NCBI RefSeq assembly: GCF_022346605.1
Contig: NZ_JAKRNT010000001.1
Span: 248,001 to 312,000, forward strand
Direction: 5' to 3'
Source of the DNA: Sporosarcina sp. ACRSL
GTDB lineage: Bacteria > Bacillota > Bacilli > Bacillales_A > Planococcaceae
DNA: 64,000 nucleotides
The position numbers and the translations under genes are program-made. Below the pieces are notes generated by a model. That model saw only the letters and a list, made by a program, of their open reading frames with translations. It was not told the origin of the DNA and ran no database searches. Shown piece after piece: positions 9,347 to 18,619 of the stretch. The stretch's first letter is position 1. Each line of letters begins with the position of its first letter.

Positions 9347-11574
9347 AAAAGAAGTTTCGATTTCAATGGGGAGCCTTTCTGATGTTCGTAGTTTTCGGAG
9401 GGCTCTTTTTTCTGTTGTTTGGGCGGTTGCTGAGCATTCAAATAACAGGGCAGGCGGAAGGACGACAAATGGCTGCCATGGCAGAGGCGAAATATGCAAG
9501 GGAAGCCGTTCTCCAAGCGGAGAGAGGTAAAATTGTCGACCGTAACGGAGAAGTGATTGCTTCTGATACGTTGAGTTATCGATTAATCGCGGTGTTAAAT
9601 GAAAAAGCGACTGAAAAAGGTGCGAAAAAGCCGAGGCATGTCACCGATTTTGATAAAGCTGCAGATGTACTGAGCAGGTTTATCCCGATGGAGAAAGAGC
9701 AAATTATTCAAATTAGGGATTCAGCTATAAGAAACAACCCGAATGTGTACCAAATTGAGTTTGGAAAAGCCGGACGTGATATAAGCCATGAGACGATGCT
9801 AGCGATTAAAGAAGCTGCGGAAAAAGAAGGCGTCACAGGCTTACAATTCATTGAAGATAAGAAACGGTTTTATCCAAATGGGAAATTCGCCTCCTACTTG
9901 ATCGGATTTGCGATGCGCGAAGAGGACGAAAATAAAAAAGTTTCGACCGTCGGCAAAATGGGTCTTGAAAAAACATATAATGAGGCACTAACCGGCAAGA
10001 ATGGAAAAGTAGATTATCAGACTGATATTTGGGGATATTTATTACCGAAATCTGAGAAGCAAGTCGTTGCAGCGCAAGATGGCATGACGATTCAATTGAC
10101 AATTGATAAAACAATCCAGAATTTTGTCGAAGATGCGTTGAATCAAGTCGAGGAGAAATATTCACCGAAAAAAGCGCTTGTCATTGTAACGAATCCGAAA
10201 ACTGGTGAAATTTACGCAATGAGTCAGCGCCCTGCTTTTCATCCTTCCACACGTGAAGGCCTGACGGAAAACTGGTTGAATGACGCGATCCAGAACACAA
10301 TTGAGCCCGGTTCAACAATGAAGATGTTTACATTGGCGGCGGCAATCGAGGAGAATCAATGGGATCCAACAGCGGAGTTCCAGTCAGGACGATATACAAT
10401 TTACGATAGAACTATCCATGACGTCAATCGGACTGGTTGGGGAAAAATCTCCTTCTTAGAAGGTTTCCAACGATCATCGAACGTATCGATGGCGTATTTG
10501 TTAGAAAGGATGGGCGACCGGACGTTCATCGAATATTTACGTGGATTCGGCTTTGGTGAGAAGGTCGGAATCGACTTGCCTGGTGAAGTTCCGGGTGTTA
10601 TTTTGGACATCAATCCGAGTGAGAGGCTAACGACCTCATACGGACAAGGATCGACTGTCACACCGATCCAAATGATCCAGGCTGCCACTGCGATTGCCAA
10701 TGATGGCAAATTGATGAAACCGTATGTTATTGACAAGATTATTAATCCGAATAACGGGGAAATCGTTGAGGATCATAAACCGGAAGAACGGAAATCCCCT
10801 ATATCAGCGGAAACGGCGAAGGAAGCCCGAAAGGTATTGGCTTCGACAGTCACTTCCGATAAAGGGACAGCCCGTAAATTCGCATTGTCAGGATATTCTG
10901 TCGGCGGGAAGACAGGAACCGCCGAAATTCCGAATCCAGACGGAAAAGGTTATTTGTACGGGGACGGAAATTATCTTTATTCCTTCCTTGGAATGGCTCC
11001 GATCGACGACCCGCAATTACTGACGTATGTGATCGTACAACAGCCAAACCTTGAAATCGGGCAATACGGATCCGACCCGGTTGCTGAGTTGTTTACTTCC
11101 ATTATGGAAAGTAGCTTGAAATATATGAATATAGTTCCAGAGGATAGTGAAACATCGTCGACGAAGTCTTTATCGAACCATATTGGAGAAAACGCTGAAA
11201 CGTCGATTGCTGCACTTGAACAACAAGGTTTTTCCCCGATACTGATCGGGGAAGGGGGTAAGGTGAAAAACCAATATCCTGAAGAAGGCACAAAATTGAG
11301 TGAAGGCTCTCTCGTTCTCCTTGAAACTGACGGAGACACGACTCTTCCAAATTTCTCCGGGTGGTCGAAAAAAATGGCGTTATCATTTAAAATGTTATCT
11401 GGGCTAGATATTCGGTTGAATGGTGATGGATATGTAACCGAGCAAAGTTTGTCCACGGGAGCTGTCATTAGTAAAGACGATCCTGTTGTGCTTCAGCTAA
11501 AGTCGCCGGAAGATCAGCATACACAGGTTGAGCAAAATGATGAGGAAGAAGTGGAAGAGATAATTGGTGGATGA
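9343..11574 (+). CDS. pbpB: Septal penicillin-binding protein 2B (class B transpeptidase)
   Basis: This class B PBP cross-links septal peptidoglycan during division. The 743 residues comprise a membrane anchor (about 12-32), a dimerisation domain containing RGKIVDRNGEVIASD, and a transpeptidase domain. The latter has the three catalytic motifs: STMK (Ser324), SSN (378-380) and KTGT (523-526). Two PASTA repeats follow (about 600-715), then an acidic tail. The double PASTA end is typical of Firmicute division PBPs (B. subtilis PBP2B, S. aureus PBP1). It overlaps ftsL and precedes its sporulation paralogue spoVD. Confidence 0.94.
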   Translation: MKKKFRFQWGAFLMFVVFGGLFFLLFGRLLSIQITGQAEGRQMAAMAEAKYAREAVLQAERGKIVDRNGEVIASDTLSYRLIAVLNEKATEKGAKKPRHVTDFDKAADVLSRFIPMEKEQIIQIRDSAIRNNPNVYQIEFGKAGRDISHETMLAIKEAAEKEGVTGLQFIEDKKRFYPNGKFASYLIGFAMREEDENKKVSTVGKMGLEKTYNEALTGKNGKVDYQTDIWGYLLPKSEKQVVAAQDGMTIQLTIDKTIQNFVEDALNQVEEKYSPKKALVIVTNPKTGEIYAMSQRPAFHPSTREGLTENWLNDAIQNTIEPGSTMKMFTLAAAIEENQWDPTAEFQSGRYTIYDRTIHDVNRTGWGKISFLEGFQRSSNVSMAYLLERMGDRTFIEYLRGFGFGEKVGIDLPGEVPGVILDINPSERLTTSYGQGSTVTPIQMIQAATAIANDGKLMKPYVIDKIINPNNGEIVEDHKPEERKSPISAETAKEARKVLASTVTSDKGTARKFALSGYSVGGKTGTAEIPNPDGKGYLYGDGNYLYSFLGMAPIDDPQLLTYVIVQQPNLEIGQYGSDPVAELFTSIMESSLKYMNIVPEDSETSSTKSLSNHIGENAETSIAALEQQGFSPILIGEGGKVKNQYPEEGTKLSEGSLVLLETDGDTTLPNFSGWSKKMALSFKMLSGLDIRLNGDGYVTEQSLSTGAVISKDDPVVLQLKSPEDQHTQVEQNDEEEVEEIIGG

Positions 11575-11577
11575 TGT

Positions 11578-11604
11578 ATAGCATCTCCAGTCCATTCATA
11601 GGTT
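11578..11604 (+). promoter_or_regulatory. Possible SigE-type promoter for spoVD
   Basis: An ATA-containing -35-like element and CATAGGTT (matching the CATANNNT pattern of SigE -10 sites) are spaced by about 15 bp in the 74-bp gap before spoVD. spoVD is transcribed by SigE in B. subtilis. The match is loose, so this is a suggestion only. Confidence 0.3.
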
Positions 11605-11648
11605 GATAGAAAAACGAAAGGTGTGGAGCTCTGCGTAAATATGCCGAT

Positions 11649-13550
11649 TTGCAATCAAAGAAACGGTTGCGGGCAGTATTCATCATATTTCTCATTTCCA
11701 TATCCATGGTTATCGGAAAACTTTTCCACGTGCAAATTATTAAGCATGAATGGTTGAAAGCGCGGGCGGAGGAGAACTGGGATCGGGAAATTCCTTTCGG
11801 AGCGATCCGAGGGGAAATCCAAGATCGTAATGGGGAGTTGATCGTTGGAAATCGACTTGCTCCGACGCTTTACTTCATGCCATCCCAAAACAAGGAACCC
11901 GAAAAGGCTGCTGCGTTATTGGCAGATATTTTGAAAGCTGATCAAGAAAAACTACTTGAAAAAATGACGAAAAAGGCATATATGGTCAAGCTGGCACCTG
12001 AAGGGAAGAATATCACCCAAGAGCAGGCAGCAGAAATTTCAAAACTGCAAATCGATGGATTGTATACAGGTGTTGACTTTGTCAGAAATTATCCATATGG
12101 CGAACTGCTTTCAAGGTTGATCGGCTTCACGGGTTATGACAGCCAAGGCCTTGCAGGCATTGAATATGCATATGATGAAATTTTACAAGGAACTGGAGAC
12201 AAAATACGACTTTATACAGATGCGAAAGCGATACCGCTGCCGCATGTCGATGATGGGTTTCAAACCGGGGAAAATGGGGCTACAATTGAACTGACGATTG
12301 ATATCGAAATGCAAAAGATCATGGAGCGGGAACTGAGCCAAGCGATGGAAAAACTCGATGCAGCCCAAGCAATTGGAATTGCTATGAATCCGAAGACCGG
12401 TGAGATTCTATCTTTGGTTTCAATGCCGACCTTCCATCCGGCCCAATACCAGGACACGGATCAGACAATCTATAATCGGAATTTGCCAGTATGGATGACA
12501 TTTGAGCCTGGGTCGACATTCAAGATCGTCACCCTCGCAGCAGGGCTTGAGGAAAAGGTAATCGACCTTCATCATGATCATTTTTATGATCCAGGATACA
12601 CGAAGGTTGCAAATGCGACGCTTCGATGCTGGAAACGGTCAGGGCACGGCCAACAGTCCTTTTTGGAAGTCGTTGAGAATTCTTGTAACCCAGGCTTCAT
12701 TGAAATCGGCCAACGTTTGGGAGCAGAGAAACTTGACAGCTATATTAGGGCTTTCGGATTCGGCGAAACGACAGGCTCGGGCATTGCAGGCGAAGCAAAG
12801 GGAATCCTTTTCTCAAAAGAGGCATTCGGTCCAGTTGAACAAGCTACGACCGCTTTCGGTCAAGGAATTTCAGTGACACCGATCCAGCAAGCCCAAGCGG
12901 TGGCAGCTGCTATCAATGGCGGTTATCTATATCGTCCGTATATTGTAAAGGAAATAAAGAATGATAAGGGAGAGACGTTGCAGACGTTTGAACCCGAAAT
13001 GAAGCGACGTGTTATCAGTGAAGAAACTTCCGCCCAAGTGAGGGAGGCGCTGGAATCAGTTGTTGCGAATGGCTCGGGTCGCAATGCATACGTTGATGGT
13101 CTACGGGTTGGTGGAAAGACAGGCACAGCGCAAAAGGTTGTTAACGGCGCTTATAGCGATGGTGATTATATCGTTTCGTTCATTGGTTTTGCACCAGCAG
13201 ATGATCCTGAATTACTTGTCTATGTAGCTGTAGATAGTCCGAAAAACTCGATACAATTTGGCGGTGTCATTGCGGCTCCGATCGTCGGTAGGATCATTGA
13301 AGAAATCGCACCGCTTGCGGGTATTGAAAAAAGGGAAGGGCAGCTTGAAAAAGAATATCGGTGGGGGGATCCGATTACGCACCGTGTTCCGGATTTAACG
13401 GGTATGACAAAAGGAATGGTCGCCCGCCAACTTCACACGTATCGTATAGTGTGGCATGGTGAAGGCGACGTCATCAAATACCAGCTGCCGGTCCCGGATT
13501 CGTTAATGACAGTGGACGATATCATCCACGTATATACCGAAGAGGAATAA
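11649..13550 (+). CDS. spoVD: Stage V sporulation protein D (class B transpeptidase)
   Basis: SpoVD is the transpeptidase that cross-links spore cortex peptidoglycan in the mother cell and works with SpoVE. From the TTG it has 633 residues: one membrane anchor, the dimerisation segment RGEIQDRNGELIVGN, catalytic motifs STFK (Ser289), SCN (345-347) and KTGT (490-493), and a single C-terminal PASTA domain. The start is uncertain. The TTG has no well-placed ribosome site, whereas AAAGGTG lies 7 bp before an in-frame CTG at 11631. That would add six residues (MRKYAD) and fit the B. subtilis N-terminus better. murE, normally next, is missing. Confidence 0.9.
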   Translation: MQSKKRLRAVFIIFLISISMVIGKLFHVQIIKHEWLKARAEENWDREIPFGAIRGEIQDRNGELIVGNRLAPTLYFMPSQNKEPEKAAALLADILKADQEKLLEKMTKKAYMVKLAPEGKNITQEQAAEISKLQIDGLYTGVDFVRNYPYGELLSRLIGFTGYDSQGLAGIEYAYDEILQGTGDKIRLYTDAKAIPLPHVDDGFQTGENGATIELTIDIEMQKIMERELSQAMEKLDAAQAIGIAMNPKTGEILSLVSMPTFHPAQYQDTDQTIYNRNLPVWMTFEPGSTFKIVTLAAGLEEKVIDLHHDHFYDPGYTKVANATLRCWKRSGHGQQSFLEVVENSCNPGFIEIGQRLGAEKLDSYIRAFGFGETTGSGIAGEAKGILFSKEAFGPVEQATTAFGQGISVTPIQQAQAVAAAINGGYLYRPYIVKEIKNDKGETLQTFEPEMKRRVISEETSAQVREALESVVANGSGRNAYVDGLRVGGKTGTAQKVVNGAYSDGDYIVSFIGFAPADDPELLVYVAVDSPKNSIQFGGVIAAPIVGRIIEEIAPLAGIEKREGQLEKEYRWGDPITHRVPDLTGMTKGMVARQLHTYRIVWHGEGDVIKYQLPVPDSLMTVDDIIHVYTEEE

Positions 13551-13553
13551 AAA

Positions 13554-13580
13554 AGCTACAGGTGCTAAGCGCCTGTAGCT
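13554..13580. other. Perfect-arm hairpin in the spoVD-mraY gap, oriented like a minus-strand terminator
   Basis: A 12-bp stem (AGCTACAGGTGC with GCGCCTGTAGCT, one G-T pair) closes a 3-nt loop. On the plus strand it is not followed by T residues. Read on the minus strand it ends in a T-run, because the plus strand has AAAAA just before the stem. No minus-strand gene is nearby. It lies exactly where murE sits in B. subtilis, so it may be a scar, or an RNA processing or stabilising hairpin. Confidence 0.6.
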
Positions 13581-13631
13581 AGACAATAAAGATTACAATT
13601 ACAGTTTCAATACAAGTAAGGAGAACTTATT

Positions 13632-14606
13632 ATGACACTCGTCACGACAGTAACGGTTATTACCGTAGCATTTATACTAACAGCAATTATCGGGGCCGCT
13701 ATCTTACCTCTTCTCAGAAGGCTGAAATTCGGTCAAAGTATCAGGGAGGAGGGTCCAGCATCCCATAAAAAGAAAGAGGGCACGCCTACAATGGGCGGCC
13801 TTATTTTCCTGAGCTCCATTATCATTACGATGATTGTCCTATCATACATATATGAAGACGTACTGACTACACAGTCTATTGTACTGATGATTGTGCTTGC
13901 CGGTTTCGGTCTAATCGGATTTTTTGATGATTTCATTATCGTCGTCATGAAGCGGAACTTAGGGTTGACTTCTATCCAGAAGCTTATCGGTCAGATTATT
14001 ATTGCAATCATTGCATATTTCCTATTAAAAATGGGACCATTTGAGACGACGGTACTCATACCTTTTACGAACTTCACTGTGGATCTCGGTATTTTCTATG
14101 TTGCCTTTCTGATTTTTTGGCTCGTCGGATTTTCGAACGCAGTCAACTTAACGGATGGGCTTGATGGTCTCGTTGCAGGTACTTCAACAATTGCATTCGC
14201 TGCATTCGGCGTACTTGGACTTGTGTATGAACAATATGATATCGCCACGTTCGCATTCGTCGTTGCTGGTGCAATGCTCGGCTTTTTATTGTTCAACATG
14301 AAACCTGCCAAAGTGTTTATGGGAGATACGGGATCATTGGCGCTAGGTGGAACAATTGCGATGCTTTCGATTTTAGTTAAACAGGAACTTCTGCTCCTCG
14401 TCATAGGGATTGTATATGTAATCGAAACATTATCAGTAATGATTCAAGTGACAAGCTTTAAGCTAACTGGTAAACGGGTATTTAAAATGAGTCCGATTCA
14501 TCATCATTTTGAAGAGTCCGGATGGTCCGAATGGAAGATTGTTATCGTATTTTGGGGAGTAGCATTATTGGCTGCGGTGATACCTGTACTATGGGAGGTG
14601 ATGTAA
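13632..14606 (+). CDS. mraY: Phospho-N-acetylmuramoyl-pentapeptide-transferase
   Basis: MraY transfers phospho-MurNAc-pentapeptide to undecaprenyl phosphate, making lipid I at the inner face of the membrane. The 324 residues form a polytopic protein of about ten helices. Signature stretches are GGLIFL near residue 55, the Asp-rich FFDDFII near 97, NAVNLTDGLDGL near 173, FMGDTGSLALGG near 230 and the histidine loop SPIHHHFE near 290. TAAGGAG precedes the ATG. Its stop codon touches the murD start, so the two are coupled. Confidence 0.96.
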   Translation: MTLVTTVTVITVAFILTAIIGAAILPLLRRLKFGQSIREEGPASHKKKEGTPTMGGLIFLSSIIITMIVLSYIYEDVLTTQSIVLMIVLAGFGLIGFFDDFIIVVMKRNLGLTSIQKLIGQIIIAIIAYFLLKMGPFETTVLIPFTNFTVDLGIFYVAFLIFWLVGFSNAVNLTDGLDGLVAGTSTIAFAAFGVLGLVYEQYDIATFAFVVAGAMLGFLLFNMKPAKVFMGDTGSLALGGTIAMLSILVKQELLLLVIGIVYVIETLSVMIQVTSFKLTGKRVFKMSPIHHHFEESGWSEWKIVIVFWGVALLAAVIPVLWEVM

Positions 14607-15956
14607 ATGGGAGAGCGAAATGAGTTCAAGGGCAAGAAGTTTCTTGTACTCGGTCTTGCTAAAAGCGGCTATGCCGCAGCAGATCTTTTACATTCACTCG
14701 GGGCATTCGTAGTTGTCAACGATTCTTCTCCAGAGACTGGTAACGAAGAAGTGAAAGCGTTGCGGTCAAAAGGGATTGTAGTTATCTGTGGTGGTCATCC
14801 GGAAGATATATTGGATCATGACTTTGATACGATTGTCAAAAATCCTGGTATCCCATATCACAACCCGGTTCTTCAACAAGCAAAACAAAAAGGGATCCCC
14901 ATTTGGACTGAAATCGAGCTCGCCTATATGGTCAGTGAAGCACCGATCATCGCCATAACAGGTTCCAATGGGAAAACAACGACGACCACGCTTCTTTACC
15001 ATATTTTAAACATTGGCGGTAAAAAGCCGTTAATTGCAGGGAATATAGGCACGGTGGCGTGCACGGTTGCACAAAATGCAAATCCAGATGAAGTGATCGT
15101 CATGGAAGTTTCCTCTTTCCAATTGGCGGGAACAGCTCAGTTCCAACCGAAAATTGCGGTATGGACAAATCTATATGATGCACATCTCGATTACCACGGA
15201 ACTAGAGAGGAATATGCGCTAGCAAAGTCGAAAGTGACAGAAAATCAGACCGAAGAGGATTTCTTTATCTATAATGCTGATCAACCCGAGATGCGTCCCT
15301 ATGTCGAGCGGTCAACTGCTAGTAAAATTCCGTTTTCATTACAAGGGAAACAAGCGGAAGGGATTTCTGCAGATGATGAGTTCATTTACTGGCAAGGTGA
15401 ACCGTTTGTAAAAAGATCGATCATTAAATTGCTCGGTCAACATAATCTAGAAAATATTTTAGCTGCAACCGCTTCTGCTATACTTATGAATTGCGATAAA
15501 GTAACGATAGAAGATGTATTAAGTTCCTTTACGGGCGTCCGTCATCGTATGCAGTTCGTTAAGGAGTTGAAGGGCAGGACATTCTACAATGATTCAAAAG
15601 CCACAAATACATTGGCGACGAAAAGTGCTCTCTCCTCTTTCCAATCACCGGTTGTCTTACTCGCCGGCGGGTTGGATCGAGGGCATTCTTTCGAGGAGCT
15701 AAGACCGTATATGAGTAGGGTGAAGGCTGTTCTTGCCCTTGGAGAGACAGCTGACAGGCTCGTCGATTTTGCAACATCATGTGGAGTACCCAAAGCTGTA
15801 AAAGTAGGGTCGATGGAGGAAGCGGTACAAGTTGCCTTTTCAATTTCTCAGGAAGGTGATCAAATCCTATTGTCGCCAGCAAGCGCAAGTTGGGATCAAT
15901 ACCCGAATTTTGAAGCTCGTGGAGATGCATTTATCGAAGCTGTCATGAAACTTTGA
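14607..15956 (+). CDS. murD: UDP-N-acetylmuramoyl-L-alanine--D-glutamate ligase
   Basis: MurD adds D-glutamate to UDP-MurNAc-L-Ala in the cytoplasm. The 449 residues show the three Mur ligase domains. The N-terminal Rossmann part contains KFLVLGLAKSGYAAADLL, the central ATPase has the P-loop AITGSNGKTTTTTLL near residue 117, and the C-terminal domain has YNDSKATNTLATKSAL near 327. GGGAGGTGATG overlaps the end of mraY. murE, which would extend the same peptide, is not in this cluster. Confidence 0.96.
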   Translation: MGERNEFKGKKFLVLGLAKSGYAAADLLHSLGAFVVVNDSSPETGNEEVKALRSKGIVVICGGHPEDILDHDFDTIVKNPGIPYHNPVLQQAKQKGIPIWTEIELAYMVSEAPIIAITGSNGKTTTTTLLYHILNIGGKKPLIAGNIGTVACTVAQNANPDEVIVMEVSSFQLAGTAQFQPKIAVWTNLYDAHLDYHGTREEYALAKSKVTENQTEEDFFIYNADQPEMRPYVERSTASKIPFSLQGKQAEGISADDEFIYWQGEPFVKRSIIKLLGQHNLENILAATASAILMNCDKVTIEDVLSSFTGVRHRMQFVKELKGRTFYNDSKATNTLATKSALSSFQSPVVLLAGGLDRGHSFEELRPYMSRVKAVLALGETADRLVDFATSCGVPKAVKVGSMEEAVQVAFSISQEGDQILLSPASASWDQYPNFEARGDAFIEAVMKL

Positions 15957-15992
15957 ATCATCTGTACAGTACTTGACCAATAAGACGGAAGG

Positions 15993-17084
15993 ATGCGTTC
16001 ACTGGATCAGAAATTAAAAGCTGCCTTTGTCATTTCGGCAGTGTCATTGTCATTAATCGGATTAGTATTTGTCCATTCGGCAGGCTCGTATTGGGGGCAA
16101 ATCCATTACGCGGATTCACCCCCATTTATCATCAAGCAAGGGATTTACATGGCTGTTTCAATATTTGTCGCATTTCTGTTGATGAAAGGGCCATTGACAT
16201 CCAACCAATCATTTTGGACCGCTTTTTATTACATAACGATCCTTTTGTTGGTTGCTGTCATGATTCCTGGCATCGGTGCGGTACGAAACGGATCTCAAAG
16301 CTGGATTGCACTTGGCCCGTTCAGCATCCAGCCTGCTGAGTTCGTCAAAGTGGCACTGATCGGAAAGCTGGCATGTAATATAAAGCATTCGGCTGGGAAA
16401 AGCCCATTCAGATTGAGTCATTTTGTGCTTATTTTATTACCAGGGGCTTTAATCATGCTCCAACCGGATTTAGGCTCTGCCGTCATCATGATTGTTTCTG
16501 CATTTGTTATTCTGTTTTTAGCGGGCTATCCGCTATCATTCTTTGGTATACTCGGTTTCGTTGGGATCGGGGCGTTCGTTGCACTTATCGCTGCCGCGCC
16601 TTATCGTCTTGACCGAATCAAGTCATATATCGATCCGTGGAATGATCCGCTCGGAGCGGGGTTTCAAGGGATTCAGTCATTGTTTGCGATTGCTCCTGGC
16701 GGATTGTTCGGCCATGGCTACGGAAACAGTAGACAAAAGTACTTGTATTTACCGGAACCGCAAAATGACTTCATCTTTTCAATTATTGCCGAAGAGACAG
16801 GTTTTATCGGAGCGACGTTCATTCTAATTCTCTTTTCTGTTCTGCTCTTGTCTGCATTCGGAATTGCTATTCGTACACATGATTACAAATCATTTTTAAT
16901 GACTGCCGGAATGGCGTCGATGATTATTTTTCAAACGTTCCTGAATGTCGGAGTCGTCTCGGGCTTATTGCCTGTTACTGGGGTGACATTGCCATTTATA
17001 AGCTATGGAGGATCATCATTGCTCACGACGTGGATGGCGGCGGGCACTATATTGCATTTCGCATTTCATAGACAACGAAGTTGA
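15993..17084 (+). CDS. spoVE: SEDS glycosyltransferase, SpoVE/FtsW type
   Basis: This SEDS-family protein polymerises lipid II into glycan strands with a partner class B PBP. The 363 residues have about ten membrane helices. Conserved motifs are GSQSWIALGPFSIQPAEFVK near residue 103, LQPDLGSAVI near 153, YLPEPQNDFIFSIIAEETG near 250 and LPFISYGGSSLL near 330. Its place before divIB equals spoVE in B. subtilis. I use that name, but division FtsW and SpoVE cannot be separated reliably by motif. The Shine-Dalgarno abuts the ATG, so the true start may differ slightly. murG and murB, normally next, are missing. Confidence 0.85.
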   Translation: MRSLDQKLKAAFVISAVSLSLIGLVFVHSAGSYWGQIHYADSPPFIIKQGIYMAVSIFVAFLLMKGPLTSNQSFWTAFYYITILLLVAVMIPGIGAVRNGSQSWIALGPFSIQPAEFVKVALIGKLACNIKHSAGKSPFRLSHFVLILLPGALIMLQPDLGSAVIMIVSAFVILFLAGYPLSFFGILGFVGIGAFVALIAAAPYRLDRIKSYIDPWNDPLGAGFQGIQSLFAIAPGGLFGHGYGNSRQKYLYLPEPQNDFIFSIIAEETGFIGATFILILFSVLLLSAFGIAIRTHDYKSFLMTAGMASMIIFQTFLNVGVVSGLLPVTGVTLPFISYGGSSLLTTWMAAGTILHFAFHRQRS

Positions 17085-17098
17085 AGGGAGGGCCGCAC

Positions 17099-17893
17099 AT
17101 GGATAAAGTAATAGACATCGAAGAACGGATACCATCCATGAGGGAAAAACGGAGAAGAAAAACGAATAAGAAATTCTTATTCATCATCGCCGTATTTTGC
17201 ATAGCCCTCCTCGTACTTTTATACTTCCAATCTCCTCTTAGTAAGATAGGTGAAGTAAAAGTTGTCGGGGCAATGCTTAACGATGACCGATACTATTATG
17301 AGAAAAGTGGTATTTTAGAAGGCTCCTCTTTTTGGGGATTTGAAACGAAAGAAGTAGAAAAAGAACTTTCAAAGCTTGAGGGCGTCAATACTGTTGCCGT
17401 TACGAGAAAATGGATGAGAGATATCGAAATTTCGATTGATGAATGGAACACCGTCGCCTACATGGAGAGCGGGGGAGAGTACGAGTTATTGCTCGAAAAC
17501 GGTGATCTTTTTCCAAGTGGTGGCAATTATCCGAACGTCCCGATTTTGAATCATGTGGACAACCCTAAACTAAGGAGTAAGCTTACATCCCAATTGTTGA
17601 AAATGGATAAAAATGTTCTCCAATTGATTTCCGAAATCATCTATACTGGGACAGAGGAGAATCCGGATACCATTGTCGCCTATATGGATGATGGATATGA
17701 AGTTCACGCGATCCTCCAGACTTTCGCGGAAAAGATGGATTATTATCCGGATATCATTTCCCAATTAGGCGGCCTTGAAAAAGGGGTTGTCAACATGGAA
17801 GTGGGCATTTTTTTCACTCCTTATAGCGAAGTTTACGGAAAAGGTGATGTAGAGGAAGGGGAAGTTGATGAAGATGGCGAAGAAAATGAGTAA
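17099..17893 (+). CDS. divIB: Cell division protein DivIB/FtsQ
   Basis: DivIB is a bitopic divisome protein that stabilises FtsL and DivIC. The 264 residues have a basic cytoplasmic head, a single membrane helix (about 29-48), a POTRA domain (about 50-120, starting at the IGEVKVVG stretch) and the beta domain. It ends in an unusually acidic tail (GDVEEGEVDEDGEENE). The ATG at 17099 is preferred over an in-frame ATG six codons upstream because GGGAGGG lies at the right distance. The gene starts 14 bp after spoVE and overlaps the next DUF881 gene by 26 bp. Confidence 0.9.
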   Translation: MDKVIDIEERIPSMREKRRRKTNKKFLFIIAVFCIALLVLLYFQSPLSKIGEVKVVGAMLNDDRYYYEKSGILEGSSFWGFETKEVEKELSKLEGVNTVAVTRKWMRDIEISIDEWNTVAYMESGGEYELLLENGDLFPSGGNYPNVPILNHVDNPKLRSKLTSQLLKMDKNVLQLISEIIYTGTEENPDTIVAYMDDGYEVHAILQTFAEKMDYYPDIISQLGGLEKGVVNMEVGIFFTPYSEVYGKGDVEEGEVDEDGEENE

Positions 17894-18593
17894 TGACAAC
17901 AAAACTAGAGGGAGATATATATTATATTCGTTTGTCTTTCTCATACTCGGTTTTATCTTCGCTTTCTCTTATCGTACTTTAGGAAAGGACAGTATCGAAT
18001 CCGGCCAATCCCCTACATTCCAACAGGAAGAACAATATCGGGAAGAACTGATCCTTCAAAAGGAAAGGAATAAGGAACTTGCCGATGAACTGCATGCAAA
18101 GCAAGTTGAAATTCGGGAATTTGAAAAATCCTTTTCGGAAAATGAAGAAAATCATACTGCGCTCGTCGAAGAGGCAAAAGATCTAAGGCTGCTATTAGGC
18201 ATTGTTCCATCTTCCGGTCCAGGAGTACGTGTCACATTGAAGGACGGAGATTATGACCCCATCGAACAGAATCCGAACGAATATATCGTTCATGAAAGCC
18301 ATGTGCTTCGAGTTGTCAATGAATTGAAGATTTCAGGAGCACAGGGAATAGCCATTAACGGACAACGCATTTCATCCAATTCATATATAAAATGTACAGG
18401 CCCTGTTATAACGATTGACGGCAGAACACTGCCTGCTCCATTCGTTATCGAGGCAGTCGGCGATTCTGATGTACTGTCAACTTCATTAAATTTAGGCGGA
18501 GGCGTCATTGATGAGTTGGTGCATGACAATATCGTCGTCACATTGGAGGAGATGAAAGAAATTAAACTTCCTGCATTAAGGGACGAGGCATGA
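17868..18593 (+). CDS. DUF881 family protein (YlxW/YlxX-like), first copy
   Basis: A membrane-anchored protein of unknown function found in Firmicute division clusters. From the ATG preceded by GAGGAAGGGG it has 241 residues: one membrane helix (about 17-36), a Glu/Lys-rich coiled coil (about 50-105), then the DUF881 domain. That domain begins around GPGVRVTLKDGDYD and includes GAQGIAINGQRIS and CTGPVITIDGR. It overlaps the divIB end by 26 bp. The pair of DUF881 genes before sbp corresponds to B. subtilis ylxW-ylxX. Which copy matches which is not assigned. Confidence 0.85.
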   Translation: MKMAKKMSNDNKTRGRYILYSFVFLILGFIFAFSYRTLGKDSIESGQSPTFQQEEQYREELILQKERNKELADELHAKQVEIREFEKSFSENEENHTALVEEAKDLRLLLGIVPSSGPGVRVTLKDGDYDPIEQNPNEYIVHESHVLRVVNELKISGAQGIAINGQRISSNSYIKCTGPVITIDGRTLPAPFVIEAVGDSDVLSTSLNLGGGVIDELVHDNIVVTLEEMKEIKLPALRDEA

Positions 18594-18619
18594 ATAATGA
18601 CTAAGAAGGAGGGTGTTCG

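Noticed and set aside
13554-13580. Plus-strand terminator after spoVD
   Set aside because: No T-run follows on the plus strand, so it was listed as a hairpin of other type.
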